Shown: positions 8,383 through 16,428 of the stretch, piece after piece
Layout: every line of letters starts with the position of its first letter
How positions within the stretch are numbered: the stretch's first letter is position 1
Origin: Bog-113 sp965226755
GTDB taxonomy: Bacteria; Acidobacteriota; Terriglobia; Bryobacterales; Bryobacteraceae
Direction: 5' to 3'
NCBI GenBank assembly: GCA_965226755.1
Contig: CBDDDT010000003.1
Location: forward strand, 1,860,001 to 1,924,000
DNA length: 64,000 bases
Notes under the pieces: model-generated
Told to the model about the DNA's origin: nothing
Seen by the model: only the letters and a program-made list of their open reading frames with translations
The model's database searches: none
Made by a program: the position numbers and the translations under genes

Positions 8383-8879
8383 ATGAGCGCAAAACTCTGG
8401 AAGGGCGCGGCTATTGGAGCCGCCAGCGGTCTGCTGGGCGCGGTCGTGATGAACCTGGTCCCCACGATCTGGAGCAAGTTCGAGCCCCCGAAGCCCGAAA
8501 AAGGCCCCGAAGCGGAAGGCGACGACGCTACCGTCAAAACCGCGGAGCGGATCGCCGAACCGATCCTGAAACGGCCGCTTTCAGGGGAAGAGAAAAGGTG
8601 GGCGGCCCGATCGTACACTTCGCCTTCGGCGCCGCCGTGGGAGCGATTTACGGCGCGTTGGCGCAGGCCGCGCCGCCCGTCACGACCGGATGCGGAACGG
8701 TTTACGCCACCGCTGTCTGGCTTCTGGGTGATGAGTTCGCGGTGCCGCAACTCGGCCTCGCGCCGCCGCCCAGCCAAACGCCGCCTATGGGCCATTTTAA
8801 ATATTGGCTGATGCACGCGGTATATGGCATGACGCTGGACGGCTCACGCCGCCTAATCGAGAAACAACTGCTCGATTAA
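8383..8879 (+). pseudogene. DUF1440-family membrane protein, broken by a one-base frameshift
   Basis: The N-terminal half (from ATG 8383: KGAAIGAASGLLGAVVMN, then DDATVKTAERIAEPIL) and the C-terminal half (from about 8598: GGPIVHFAFGAAVGAIYG to LIEKQLLD at 8879) lie in different frames. Together they match the DUF1440 layout of a membrane protein of about 165 residues. The frame changes at the AAAA run 8593-8596; one extra A would restore GEEKKVGGPIVHF. This may be a true mutation or a homopolymer error in the assembly. The family's function is poorly defined. The gene is alone between the pnp terminator and the VWFA protein. Confidence 0.65.
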
Positions 8880-8929
8880 GCGGAACGCGCCGGATCGCGC
8901 GGATACGGCTAAACTGGTGTTACCCGCCC

Positions 8930-9955
8930 ATGCTGTACCGCGTCCTCTCCGCCAGTCTCGCGCTTCTCCTACCCCTTGCCGCTCTCGCCGGAGATCAGGA
9001 TTCCATTAAGGTCCAGGTGAACGAGGTCATCATCCCCGTCACGGTCACCGATGAAAAAGGCCGCTTCGTCTCCAATCTGGATGAAGGCGATTTTCACATT
9101 CTGGACGACGGCGAACCGCAAAAAATCAGCTACTTCACGCGCGATCACAATCAGCCCGTGGTGGTCGGTTTCCTGATCGACATGTCCAACGGCATGAAGA
9201 TCCAGTGGAAGAAGTATCAGGACGCGATGACCGAGCTGGTCCAAAACCTGCTTCCCGGAGACAAGAAGTTCGCCGGCTATCTGATCACTTACGGGAACAT
9301 GGCCCAGCTGGAAGTGGATACGACCAGCGATTCCGAGGTCATGGTCGACAAGATCAGCAAGATGAAGCCCGCCGGGGGATCCGCTCTGTTCGACGCGGTC
9401 TACGCGGCCTGCACCTCCCGAAAGCTCATCAAAGGGGAACCGTTCGAGCCGCGCCGCGTCCTGATCATCGTCGGAGACGGTCACGATACGGCCAGCAAGC
9501 GTTCGCTGGCGGAAGTCCTGGAAGTGGCCCAGAAGAATCTCGTCACCATCTATGGGATGAGCACGATCGCTTTCGGCATGGCGGCGGTGGGCGACGATAA
9601 CCTCCGGCGCCTGGCCGAGGACACCGGCGGCCGTGTCGAATATCCCCTCAACAATCTCTATAAGGACGTTTCGGGATATCTTTCCAAGCCCTCGGACGAC
9701 GGCAACTACGCGCTGACGGTGGGCACCGGCGGCTACGCGGGGGAGATCTCGCAGGGCATCTATCACGCCGTCGCCGATCTGGTGGGCGAGATCACGACGC
9801 AGTACGTACTTCGCTACGTCCCGGACGCCGCCGCGAACGAGAAAGAAAAGGTCTTCCACACGCTCAAGGTGCAGGTGGATCTGCCGAACATCAAGATCCG
9901 CTATCGCAAGGGCTATTACGCCAATAGCCCGCAAGGCGCCCGGACCATCTTCTAG
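8930..9955 (+). CDS. Secreted VWFA-related acidobacterial protein (TIGR03436)
   Basis: The ATG at 8930 begins a signal peptide (MLYRVLSASLALLLPLAALA). The mature part starts with the family hallmark VQVNEVIIPVTVTDEKGRFV and DFHILDDGEPQKI, then a von Willebrand A fold with the MIDAS-like VGFLIDMSNGMK, GGSALFDAVYAAC and RRVLIIVGDGHD. It ends with YVLRYVP and IRYRKGYYA, also typical of TIGR03436. These proteins are abundant in Acidobacteria and probably act outside the inner membrane in protein contacts; no specific role is known. The frame is open upstream of 8930 but without signal-like sequence. Confidence 0.87.
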   Translation: MLYRVLSASLALLLPLAALAGDQDSIKVQVNEVIIPVTVTDEKGRFVSNLDEGDFHILDDGEPQKISYFTRDHNQPVVVGFLIDMSNGMKIQWKKYQDAMTELVQNLLPGDKKFAGYLITYGNMAQLEVDTTSDSEVMVDKISKMKPAGGSALFDAVYAACTSRKLIKGEPFEPRRVLIIVGDGHDTASKRSLAEVLEVAQKNLVTIYGMSTIAFGMAAVGDDNLRRLAEDTGGRVEYPLNNLYKDVSGYLSKPSDDGNYALTVGTGGYAGEISQGIYHAVADLVGEITTQYVLRYVPDAAANEKEKVFHTLKVQVDLPNIKIRYRKGYYANSPQGARTIF

Positions 9956-9988
9956 CCGCCGTGCCGCTCGGGTACACTTATTTCAGCC

Positions 9989-10834
9989 ATGCCTGCGGCC
10001 GTTATCCCGATCGGGGCGTTCATCCGGGCGGAGTTCGCGGTGCTTTCCATCGCGCCTCCGGGCGCCGCGGAAGTGCCGTTCGGCGTCTTCCTGTTGGACC
10101 CCGATTCCGGCGCGCTCCATTGGAGACTGCGGGCGGATCTGGCGGCGCTTCCGGTTTCTCCCGAAGATTCCGAATATCTCGCCTTTCTCGATGCTGATTT
10201 CCACGCGCGCGCCCAGGAGACCGGCGGCGCCGCGCTGCTTGCGTCGCTGGAGGATTCGCTCAGCGGATTTCTGCGCCTTTCCCAGCGCGAGAGAGTCTCC
10301 GGCCGCAGTCTGCCCCAGCTGCTGGATCGCCTTTTCCTGGAGCATGTCGATACCGCGATCCGGCCGTTCAAGACGCACCTGCCTTTCTACGCCGTCCGCG
10401 CCGCGGCCACCAGGTTTGGGGAAGACAGCGAGATTGCCGAATCCGAAATTGAATGGGTCCGGGCGCCCGCGGGAATGCGCCTTTCCGAGGACCTGTTTGT
10501 GATCCAGGTCGTCGGCCGCTCCATGGAACCTCTGATTCCGGACGGCAGCCGCGTGGTGTTCCGCCGCATTCGTCCGGGCTCGCGCCAAGGCAAGCGGCTG
10601 CTCATCGAAGAGTTGGGCGCCACGGGGAGCAGCGCGCGCTTCACCGTCAAGCGTTACACCAGTTCCAAGCGCCATGCGGAGGAATCCGCGCGCGACGATT
10701 CCTGGGCGCATGCCGCCATCCGGCTGGAGCCTCTGAATCCCGAGTTCTCCGCCTTTGAACTCGATCCGGAAGCGTTCGAAGGGAAGTACCGCGTAATTGG
10801 GGAATTTGTCCAGGTTCTCCCTGACGATATTTAG
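9989..10834 (+). CDS. S24/LexA-like peptidase domain behind an uncharacterised N-terminal domain
   Basis: The C-terminal half is an S24-type fold: VVGRSMEPLIPDGSRVVFRR carries the nucleophile serine (S178) and FTVKRYT the lysine (K221) of the Ser-Lys dyad. There is no helix-turn-helix. The first 130 residues (FAVLSIAPPGAAEVPFGVF region) vaguely resemble DUF3037-like modules, which is an inference. S24 proteins usually cut themselves or a repressor upon DNA damage. The gene ends 2 nt before the mutY start, suggesting one transcript with a DNA repair gene. Confidence 0.7.
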   Translation: MPAAVIPIGAFIRAEFAVLSIAPPGAAEVPFGVFLLDPDSGALHWRLRADLAALPVSPEDSEYLAFLDADFHARAQETGGAALLASLEDSLSGFLRLSQRERVSGRSLPQLLDRLFLEHVDTAIRPFKTHLPFYAVRAAATRFGEDSEIAESEIEWVRAPAGMRLSEDLFVIQVVGRSMEPLIPDGSRVVFRRIRPGSRQGKRLLIEELGATGSSARFTVKRYTSSKRHAEESARDDSWAHAAIRLEPLNPEFSAFELDPEAFEGKYRVIGEFVQVLPDDI

Positions 10835-10836
10835 CA

Positions 10837-11856
10837 TTGCTTCGCGAACCTCTTTCCGCGCGCCGCCGTCTGCTCCGCTGGTACGACCGCTCGCGCCGCG
10901 CCTTGCCCTGGCGGGAGAGTCAGGATCCCTGGAAGATTCTGGTCTCCGAAATCATGCTCCAGCAGACCCGGGTGGAAGCGGTGCTGCCCTACTATCGCCG
11001 TTTCCTTGACCGTTTCCCTGACGCCCGATCCCTCGCGGCCGCGTCCGAAGCGGATGTGCTGGCCGCCTGGAGCGGCCTTGGCTACTACTCCCGCGCGCGC
11101 AACCTCCAGCGGGCCGCCCGCGCGGTCGCCGATTCCTTTCCCGCGAGCTATGAAGCCATCCGCGCGCTCCCCGGCGTCGGCCCCTACACCGCGGCGGCGG
11201 TCGCCAGCATCGCCTTCAATCTGCCCCACGCGGCATTGGACGGCAACGTCCTGCGCGTGCTCGCCCGGCTCACCGGCGATGACGGCGACATCGGCTCCCC
11301 GCGTACGCGGGAGCGTTTCGCCGCCGCCGCGCTCGAGCTGCTGGATCCGCGCCGTCCCGGCGACTTCAATCAGGCCATGATGGAGCTCGGGGCGACGGTG
11401 TGCCTTCCGCGCTCGCCCCACTGCCTGGTGTGCCCGGTGTCGCGGAACTGCGTCGCGCGCCAGGAGGGCCGCCAGGGCGAACTGCCCGTGAAGGCTCGCA
11501 AAATCGCGCCGCGCGCCGCGGAGCTGGCAGTCGCGGTGCTGCGCCGCGGCGGCCGGATCCTGCTCCGCCAGCGCGCGGCGGAAGAATCCCGGATGAGCGG
11601 ATTCTGGGAACTTCCGGAACTCGCCATGCTTCCGCGGCTCCAGGACATGCGCTCCGTCGCCGCCTTCCAGCACACCATCGTGAACACGGCCTATAAGATC
11701 GAGGTGTTCACCGGCCAGATCGCGCGTGTTCCCAAAGACATGTGCTGGACGCCGATGTCGGATCTAGACCGGATCCCGCTCACCACCATTTCGAAGAAGG
11801 CTCTCGCCCTAGCGCCTCCCGCCGGACAGTTAGCCCTCCGCGCGAGAGAGCACTAG
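10837..11856 (+). CDS. mutY: A/G-specific adenine DNA glycosylase
   Basis: This 339-residue enzyme removes adenine mispaired with 8-oxoguanine. It shows the catalytic Glu in SEIMLQQTRVE (E38), the helix-hairpin-helix LPGVGPYTAAAVASIAF, the catalytic Asp in LDGNVLRVLARL (D135), the iron-sulphur ligands C189, C196, C199 and C205 with the usual C-x6-C-x2-C-x5-C spacing, and a C-terminal NUDIX-like 8-oxoG recognition domain. The start is a TTG two bases after the stop of the S24-like gene. Confidence 0.95.
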   Translation: MLREPLSARRRLLRWYDRSRRALPWRESQDPWKILVSEIMLQQTRVEAVLPYYRRFLDRFPDARSLAAASEADVLAAWSGLGYYSRARNLQRAARAVADSFPASYEAIRALPGVGPYTAAAVASIAFNLPHAALDGNVLRVLARLTGDDGDIGSPRTRERFAAAALELLDPRRPGDFNQAMMELGATVCLPRSPHCLVCPVSRNCVARQEGRQGELPVKARKIAPRAAELAVAVLRRGGRILLRQRAAEESRMSGFWELPELAMLPRLQDMRSVAAFQHTIVNTAYKIEVFTGQIARVPKDMCWTPMSDLDRIPLTTISKKALALAPPAGQLALRAREH

Positions 11857-11900
11857 CGCGGGGAATTCCGTTCCTTCAGAATTGAGGGCAGTCTTTCCTC

Positions 11901-12704
11901 ATGCACCTCATCCCCAGCACCCGATTGGTGCTGGCGGCTCTCGCTTTCACCGTGCGCATCTGGGCGGTGGGGGCAGTGGTCCAGGCGCCGTCCTATACTG
12001 CCGCCGGCATCGTGAACGCCGCTTCGTACTCCGCGGACGCGCTTGCGCCCAACGTGATCGCCTCCATTTACGGCGTCAACCTGTCCTTCAACACCGCCAC
12101 GGCGGACGGTCTCGACCCGCGCGACGGAGGCCTTCCCGTATCGCTCTCCGGAGTGACCGTCTATGTGAGCGGCATCGCCGCGGGCCTCTTCTTTGTCTCG
12201 CCGCAGCAGATCAATTTCCTGATCCCGAACGCCTTTCTGCCGGGGAGCGTGGGAATCTCCGTCATTCGGGACGGCGTGGCTGGGGCGGTTGTCCCGGTGA
12301 CGCTGCACCTGACTGGTCCCGGGCTGTTCCAGGACGCTGGCTATAACGCAATTGCGACGCACCTGGACGGGTCTCTGATCACCAGCGATTCGCCCGGCCA
12401 GCCCGCGGAATGGGTAGTTCTTTACGCCGCCGGATTGGGGCGCACCATACCTGACGCGTTGAATTACGCGCCGCCCGCCGCCGCCGCCGTGATCCAGAAT
12501 ATGGCCACATTCTCGGTCCTGATCGATGGCGCCGCGGCGGATCCGGCGGCGGTCAATTATGCCGGTCTCGCGCCCGGATTCGCCGGCCTTTACCAGGTCA
12601 ATTTGCAGCTTCCCGGGACGGTCGGCAGCAACCCGGAGATCCGCCTTTCCATCGGCGGCGCCGTCAGCGTGCCGAAGATTCACCTCTGGGTCCATGGAAC
12701 ATGA
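11901..12704 (+). CDS. Exported protein consisting of a TIGR03437 domain
   Basis: A signal peptide (MHLIPSTRLVLAALAFTV) is followed by an almost complete Solibacter-type C-terminal domain: AAGIVNAASYSADALAPNVI, GVTVYVSGIAAGLFFVSPQQINFLIP, WVVLYAAGLGRT and GLYQVNLQLP. In longer proteins this domain lies at the C-terminus of secreted repeat proteins (compare 44096-47140). Here it stands alone (267 aa). It probably acts at the cell surface, and its function is unknown. Confidence 0.85.
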   Translation: MHLIPSTRLVLAALAFTVRIWAVGAVVQAPSYTAAGIVNAASYSADALAPNVIASIYGVNLSFNTATADGLDPRDGGLPVSLSGVTVYVSGIAAGLFFVSPQQINFLIPNAFLPGSVGISVIRDGVAGAVVPVTLHLTGPGLFQDAGYNAIATHLDGSLITSDSPGQPAEWVVLYAAGLGRTIPDALNYAPPAAAAVIQNMATFSVLIDGAAADPAAVNYAGLAPGFAGLYQVNLQLPGTVGSNPEIRLSIGGAVSVPKIHLWVHGT

Positions 12705-12737
12705 GCCGCATCCCGCCTACAATAGAGTGAGCTCTGT

Positions 12738-13523
12738 ATGCGCCTTTTGAAGTGCTTTGTTCCACTGGCCGTTTCGTTTCTGCTGGCTTCCGCGGGCGTC
12801 CGCGCGCAGGATGGCGTTCCGCCCGCGGCGCCGGCGCCAGCCCCGGAGGCGGCCGCCCCGCTGACGGTCACCCCAGGAACTCATATCCCCCTGGCGCTCC
12901 TGAACAGCGTGAGCACCAAGCATTCGGCGGAAGGCGATCGCGTCTATTTGCAGACGGTGTTCCCGATTATGGTCGCGGGAAAAATCGCCATTCCTCCGGG
13001 CAGCTATGTCATGGGCACTCTGACCCACCTGAAGAAGCCCGGCCGGGTGAAAGGAAAAGGCGAACTTTTCCTGCGTTTCGACTCCTTGACCCTGCCCAAC
13101 GGAGTGACCCGCGATTTTCGCGCGCGCCTCTCCGCCGTGGATCCGAATGGGGCTGAGAAGCTGGACCGCAAAGAGGGAATGGTGAAGTCGGACGGCAACC
13201 TGGGCGGGGATGCCCGGGTGATCGGGGAAGCCGCCGCCGCCGGAGCTTCCATCGGCGTTCTCGCGGCGTCGGCCTCCAAGTCGTATGGACTCGGCGCCGG
13301 GGTTGGCGCGGGAGCGGGCGCCGCGGCCGGGCTTCTCGGCGTTCTGCTGACCCGCGGCCCGGATGCCGTCCTCGCCCAGGGAAGCACGATCGAGATGGTG
13401 CTGGACCGGGAGATCGTGCTGGCGCCGGGCGAACTCAATTTCGGCGCCGTCCAGCCTGTCCGTATATCCGAAGCGCCGGCCACCGCCACTCGAACGCCCG
13501 TGCGCTCGCGTTTCCCGTTCTGA
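12738..13523 (+). CDS. Exported VirB10/TrbI-like beta-barrel protein
   Basis: A signal peptide (MRLLKCFVPLAVSFLLASAG) leads to an Ala/Pro linker and a domain beginning TPGTHIPLALLNSVSTKHSAEGDRVYLQT, with IAIPPGSYVMGTLTHLKKPGR, which resembles the C-terminal domain of VirB10/TrbI conjugation proteins. A Gly/Ala-rich helix (GLGAGVGAGAGAAAGLLGVL) follows. No other conjugation genes are nearby, so it is more likely a lone envelope protein of a type common in Acidobacteria. Its role is unknown. Confidence 0.6.
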   Translation: MRLLKCFVPLAVSFLLASAGVRAQDGVPPAAPAPAPEAAAPLTVTPGTHIPLALLNSVSTKHSAEGDRVYLQTVFPIMVAGKIAIPPGSYVMGTLTHLKKPGRVKGKGELFLRFDSLTLPNGVTRDFRARLSAVDPNGAEKLDRKEGMVKSDGNLGGDARVIGEAAAAGASIGVLAASASKSYGLGAGVGAGAGAAAGLLGVLLTRGPDAVLAQGSTIEMVLDREIVLAPGELNFGAVQPVRISEAPATATRTPVRSRFPF

Positions 13524-13544
13524 TCTAAATCCCGAAGGAATTTC

Positions 13545-14936
13545 TTGCGGAATCGCGGCCGAATTTCCGCACTCCTGCTCGGTCTCGTGTTTCTTCTCCA
13601 GGGATCCTGCTTCCTGAGCAGGCCCGGGATCAACGCCGGGGAAGTCCAATGGGCAGGTCTGAAATCATGGATCTTCGCCCTTGTATTTGTAATTGCGAAC
13701 CCCGGGCCGCGGCCGCTGCGTATGGTCACGTTGGCCGCCGGCGCGGGAACTCTTTTCGTCGCCTGTCGTCTGTTCCGTCGCGGCGCGGGCGCTACCCCTG
13801 CCATTGTCGGCGGCATGCTTCTCGCCACGGATTCCGGGTTCCTCCTCGCGAATCGCCTGGATACCGGGACGCTCGCCTTCCCTCTGCTTCTTTCCACCGC
13901 CGGATGCCTTTTCCTGCTGCGGTTCTGGCAGCATGCCTCCCGGGTGAGTCTGATCGCCGGATTCCTGTGCGCCGGCCTCGCCATCTGGAACCGTCCCGAG
14001 CTCGCCTGGGTATGGGTCGGCCTCGCTGCCGCCGCGCTGATCGTTTTTCGCCCGGAAATAGCCGCCGTGTGGGGCGCCCGTAACCTGCTGCCCGCCGGCG
14101 CTGCCTTTCTTGCCGGCCTCTCACCCCTAATCTTTTTTCCGGTGAAGGCGGGAACCTCGCAGGTCCCGCGCTGGAGCGTCGGCGGACCGTCCTGGTTCGA
14201 CTCCGCCATCCGCACGCAACCGGGAACCTGGGGCATCGGACCGCGCGGCTTTCTGGAAACGACCTGCATGCGCTTCAGCCGCGCCTTGGGATCGCCCCGG
14301 GTGAATGCGTTGGATCTGATGTTCCTCGGCGCCTTCGCCGCGGCCGCTCTTTGCCTGCCCTGGATCAGGAGACAGCGTGAATATCGGGTGCTTTCCTTCA
14401 CCACCCTCGCTTTGGCGCTCGGCGCGCTGGCGCTAGTCTGCTCGGGCCCGCTATCCGCTGGCCGGATTCTGCTGCTCTGGCCGTTCCCGCATTTCCTGCT
14501 GGCCATTGTTTTGACCGCTTTGGCGCGCCGTTCCGCCGCAGGCATCGCCCTTCTGGTCACTGTCGCTTCGGTGCTCGTGGTCTCCGGGGCCGCGGTCACC
14601 GCGACATACTTTTCGGACGCTCTGCTGTTCGGCGGCGCAAGCGAGTGGACGGAAGCGATCTATGGCTTGGCCTCGAATCTGGACGTCCACGACGCCCGCA
14701 GCATCCGCATTCTCAGCGACGGCATTGAAGCGCCTCTGCGTTTTCTGCGGGGCGGCAACCTTCCGGTGGTTCAGACCAGTGAAGGCGAAGACACGCTGTT
14801 TATTTCCCGCACCGGCGCGGAAGCGCGGAAGGAGCTTGCCGCGAGTTCACATAAAGCTCGCCGCCGCATTCACGTCGTCAGCCTGATCCAGGACGGCCAG
14901 GGCCGCGCCATGTTCACGCTATTTCATCTCGAGTAG
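13545..14936 (+). CDS. Polytopic membrane protein, GT-C glycosyltransferase-like
   Basis: About ten hydrophobic segments cover the first 360 residues, with a soluble C-terminal tail of about 100 residues. Periplasmic-loop features such as ATDSGFLLANRLDTGTLAF and WNRPELAW recall GT-C enzymes (PMT/ArnT type), which use polyprenyl-phosphate sugars. The start is a TTG at 13545 with GAAGGA ending 5 nt upstream. The gene follows the VirB10-like gene by 21 nt and converges on purF. GT-C assignment is an inference from topology. Confidence 0.6.
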   Translation: MRNRGRISALLLGLVFLLQGSCFLSRPGINAGEVQWAGLKSWIFALVFVIANPGPRPLRMVTLAAGAGTLFVACRLFRRGAGATPAIVGGMLLATDSGFLLANRLDTGTLAFPLLLSTAGCLFLLRFWQHASRVSLIAGFLCAGLAIWNRPELAWVWVGLAAAALIVFRPEIAAVWGARNLLPAGAAFLAGLSPLIFFPVKAGTSQVPRWSVGGPSWFDSAIRTQPGTWGIGPRGFLETTCMRFSRALGSPRVNALDLMFLGAFAAAALCLPWIRRQREYRVLSFTTLALALGALALVCSGPLSAGRILLLWPFPHFLLAIVLTALARRSAAGIALLVTVASVLVVSGAAVTATYFSDALLFGGASEWTEAIYGLASNLDVHDARSIRILSDGIEAPLRFLRGGNLPVVQTSEGEDTLFISRTGAEARKELAASSHKARRRIHVVSLIQDGQGRAMFTLFHLE

Positions 14937-14971
14937 CAGGCTTGAATTAACAGGAATGCAGGGCGCGCGAG

Positions 14972-16393
14972 CTAACGCGAGGCGGTGGCCAGAATCTGAT
15001 CCACCGTGATCAGGTTGGCCGGAAGCTCTGTCGGATAGTCGCCGGTATAGCAGGCGTAGCAGTAGTTCGCGTCCGTATCGCCCACCGACTTCCGCAGAGA
15101 ACCGAGCGACAGGTAACCGAGCGAGTCCGCTTCCACGAATTTACGGATCTCCTCCACGGAATTGTTCGCCGCGATGAGCTCCTTTCGCGTGGGCGTGTCT
15201 ACTCCGTAGAAGCAGGGGCTGATCGTCGGCGGGCAGGAGATGCGGAGATGGACTTCGCGAGCGCCGGCCTGACGCACCATCCGGACGATCTTCCGGCTGG
15301 TGGTGCCTCGCACGATGGAATCGTCCACCAGAACGACGCGCTTGCCTTCCAGCAGGTGACGGATCGGATTCAACTTGAGCTTGACGCCGAAATCGCGAAT
15401 GGCCTGCGTGGGCTCGATGAAAGTCCGGCCTACGTAGTGGTTGCGGATCAGCGCCTGCCGGTAGGGAAGCCCGCTTTCCGCCGAATACCCCAGCGCCGCC
15501 GCGACGCCGGAATCCGGCACGGGAACCACGATGTCGGCATCGGCGGGGGCTTCCCGGGCCAGCATGCAGCCGAGCTGCTCGCGCGACTCCTCCACCGAGC
15601 GCCCAAACACCATCGAATCCGGCCGCGCGAAGTAGACGTGCTCAAACGCGCAGTGCGCGCGCTGGCGTTCCGGGGCGAAGCGTTCCCGCGTCACCCCCTC
15701 GGGCCCGACGATCACCATCTCGCCCGGCTGCACTTCACCCATATAGACCGCGTCGATCAAATCGAACGCGCAGGTTTCAGAGGCGAACACATAACATATT
15801 TTGCCGCCGGACAGCTCCATCTGACCCATTGCGAGCGGCCGGAAACCATGCGGGTCTCGCGCCACGATGATGCGATCTTCCGCGAGGAACACGAGCGAGA
15901 AGGCGCCTTCAATCTGCAGCAGCGCGTCACGCAGCGCGCCGGCCAGCGTGCGCTCCGCGGAATGCGCCACCAGATGCAGAATCACTTCGGTGTCGCTGGT
16001 GGCCTGAAAAATCGCCCCATGGCGCTCTAATTCTTTGCGCAGCTCCTGGGCGTTGGTGATATTGCCGTTATGCGCGACAGCCACCCGGCCCTTGTTGCAG
16101 TTCACCGAAAAAGGCTGCGCGTTCAGGAGCGCCGTGTCTCCCGAAGTGGAATAGCGGGTATGTCCGATAGCCAGTGCGCCGGGAAGCTGCTTCAGCACGG
16201 ACTGCGTGAAGATATCCGCCACCAGGCCCATCTGCTTCCGCGTGTGGATATCCTGCCCGTCGCTCGTCGAGATCCCCGCGCTTTCCTGGCCGCGATGCTG
16301 CAGCGCGTAAAGCCCAAGATAGGCAAGTTTGGACGCCTCGGGATGTCCGTAAATGGCGACTACGCCGCACTCGTCATGGAACTTGTCAAACAT
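14972..16393 (-). CDS. purF: Amidophosphoribosyltransferase
   Basis: The 473-residue enzyme makes 5-phosphoribosylamine from PRPP and glutamine, the first committed step of purine synthesis. After an 8-residue propeptide (MFDKFHDE) comes CGVVAIYG, so Cys9 becomes the N-terminal nucleophile of the glutaminase domain; GLYALQHRGQESAGI follows. The PRPP loop is VVLVDDSIVRGTTS. C-terminal cysteines (SCPP, YCYACY) suggest the iron-sulphur type. It lies 35 nt downstream of purL with AAGGTG as ribosome site, ending the purQLF operon. Confidence 0.96.
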   Translation of the reverse strand: MFDKFHDECGVVAIYGHPEASKLAYLGLYALQHRGQESAGISTSDGQDIHTRKQMGLVADIFTQSVLKQLPGALAIGHTRYSTSGDTALLNAQPFSVNCNKGRVAVAHNGNITNAQELRKELERHGAIFQATSDTEVILHLVAHSAERTLAGALRDALLQIEGAFSLVFLAEDRIIVARDPHGFRPLAMGQMELSGGKICYVFASETCAFDLIDAVYMGEVQPGEMVIVGPEGVTRERFAPERQRAHCAFEHVYFARPDSMVFGRSVEESREQLGCMLAREAPADADIVVPVPDSGVAAALGYSAESGLPYRQALIRNHYVGRTFIEPTQAIRDFGVKLKLNPIRHLLEGKRVVLVDDSIVRGTTSRKIVRMVRQAGAREVHLRISCPPTISPCFYGVDTPTRKELIAANNSVEEIRKFVEADSLGYLSLGSLRKSVGDTDANYCYACYTGDYPTELPANLITVDQILATASR

Positions 16394-16428
16394 GATCGAA
16401 TCACCTTGTAGATCCAGAGTCTGACCGG

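Noticed and set aside
8590..8600. Programmed frameshift at the DUF1440 gene
   Set aside because: GAG AAA AGG is not a classic slippery heptamer and no downstream structure is evident; a missing A is simpler.
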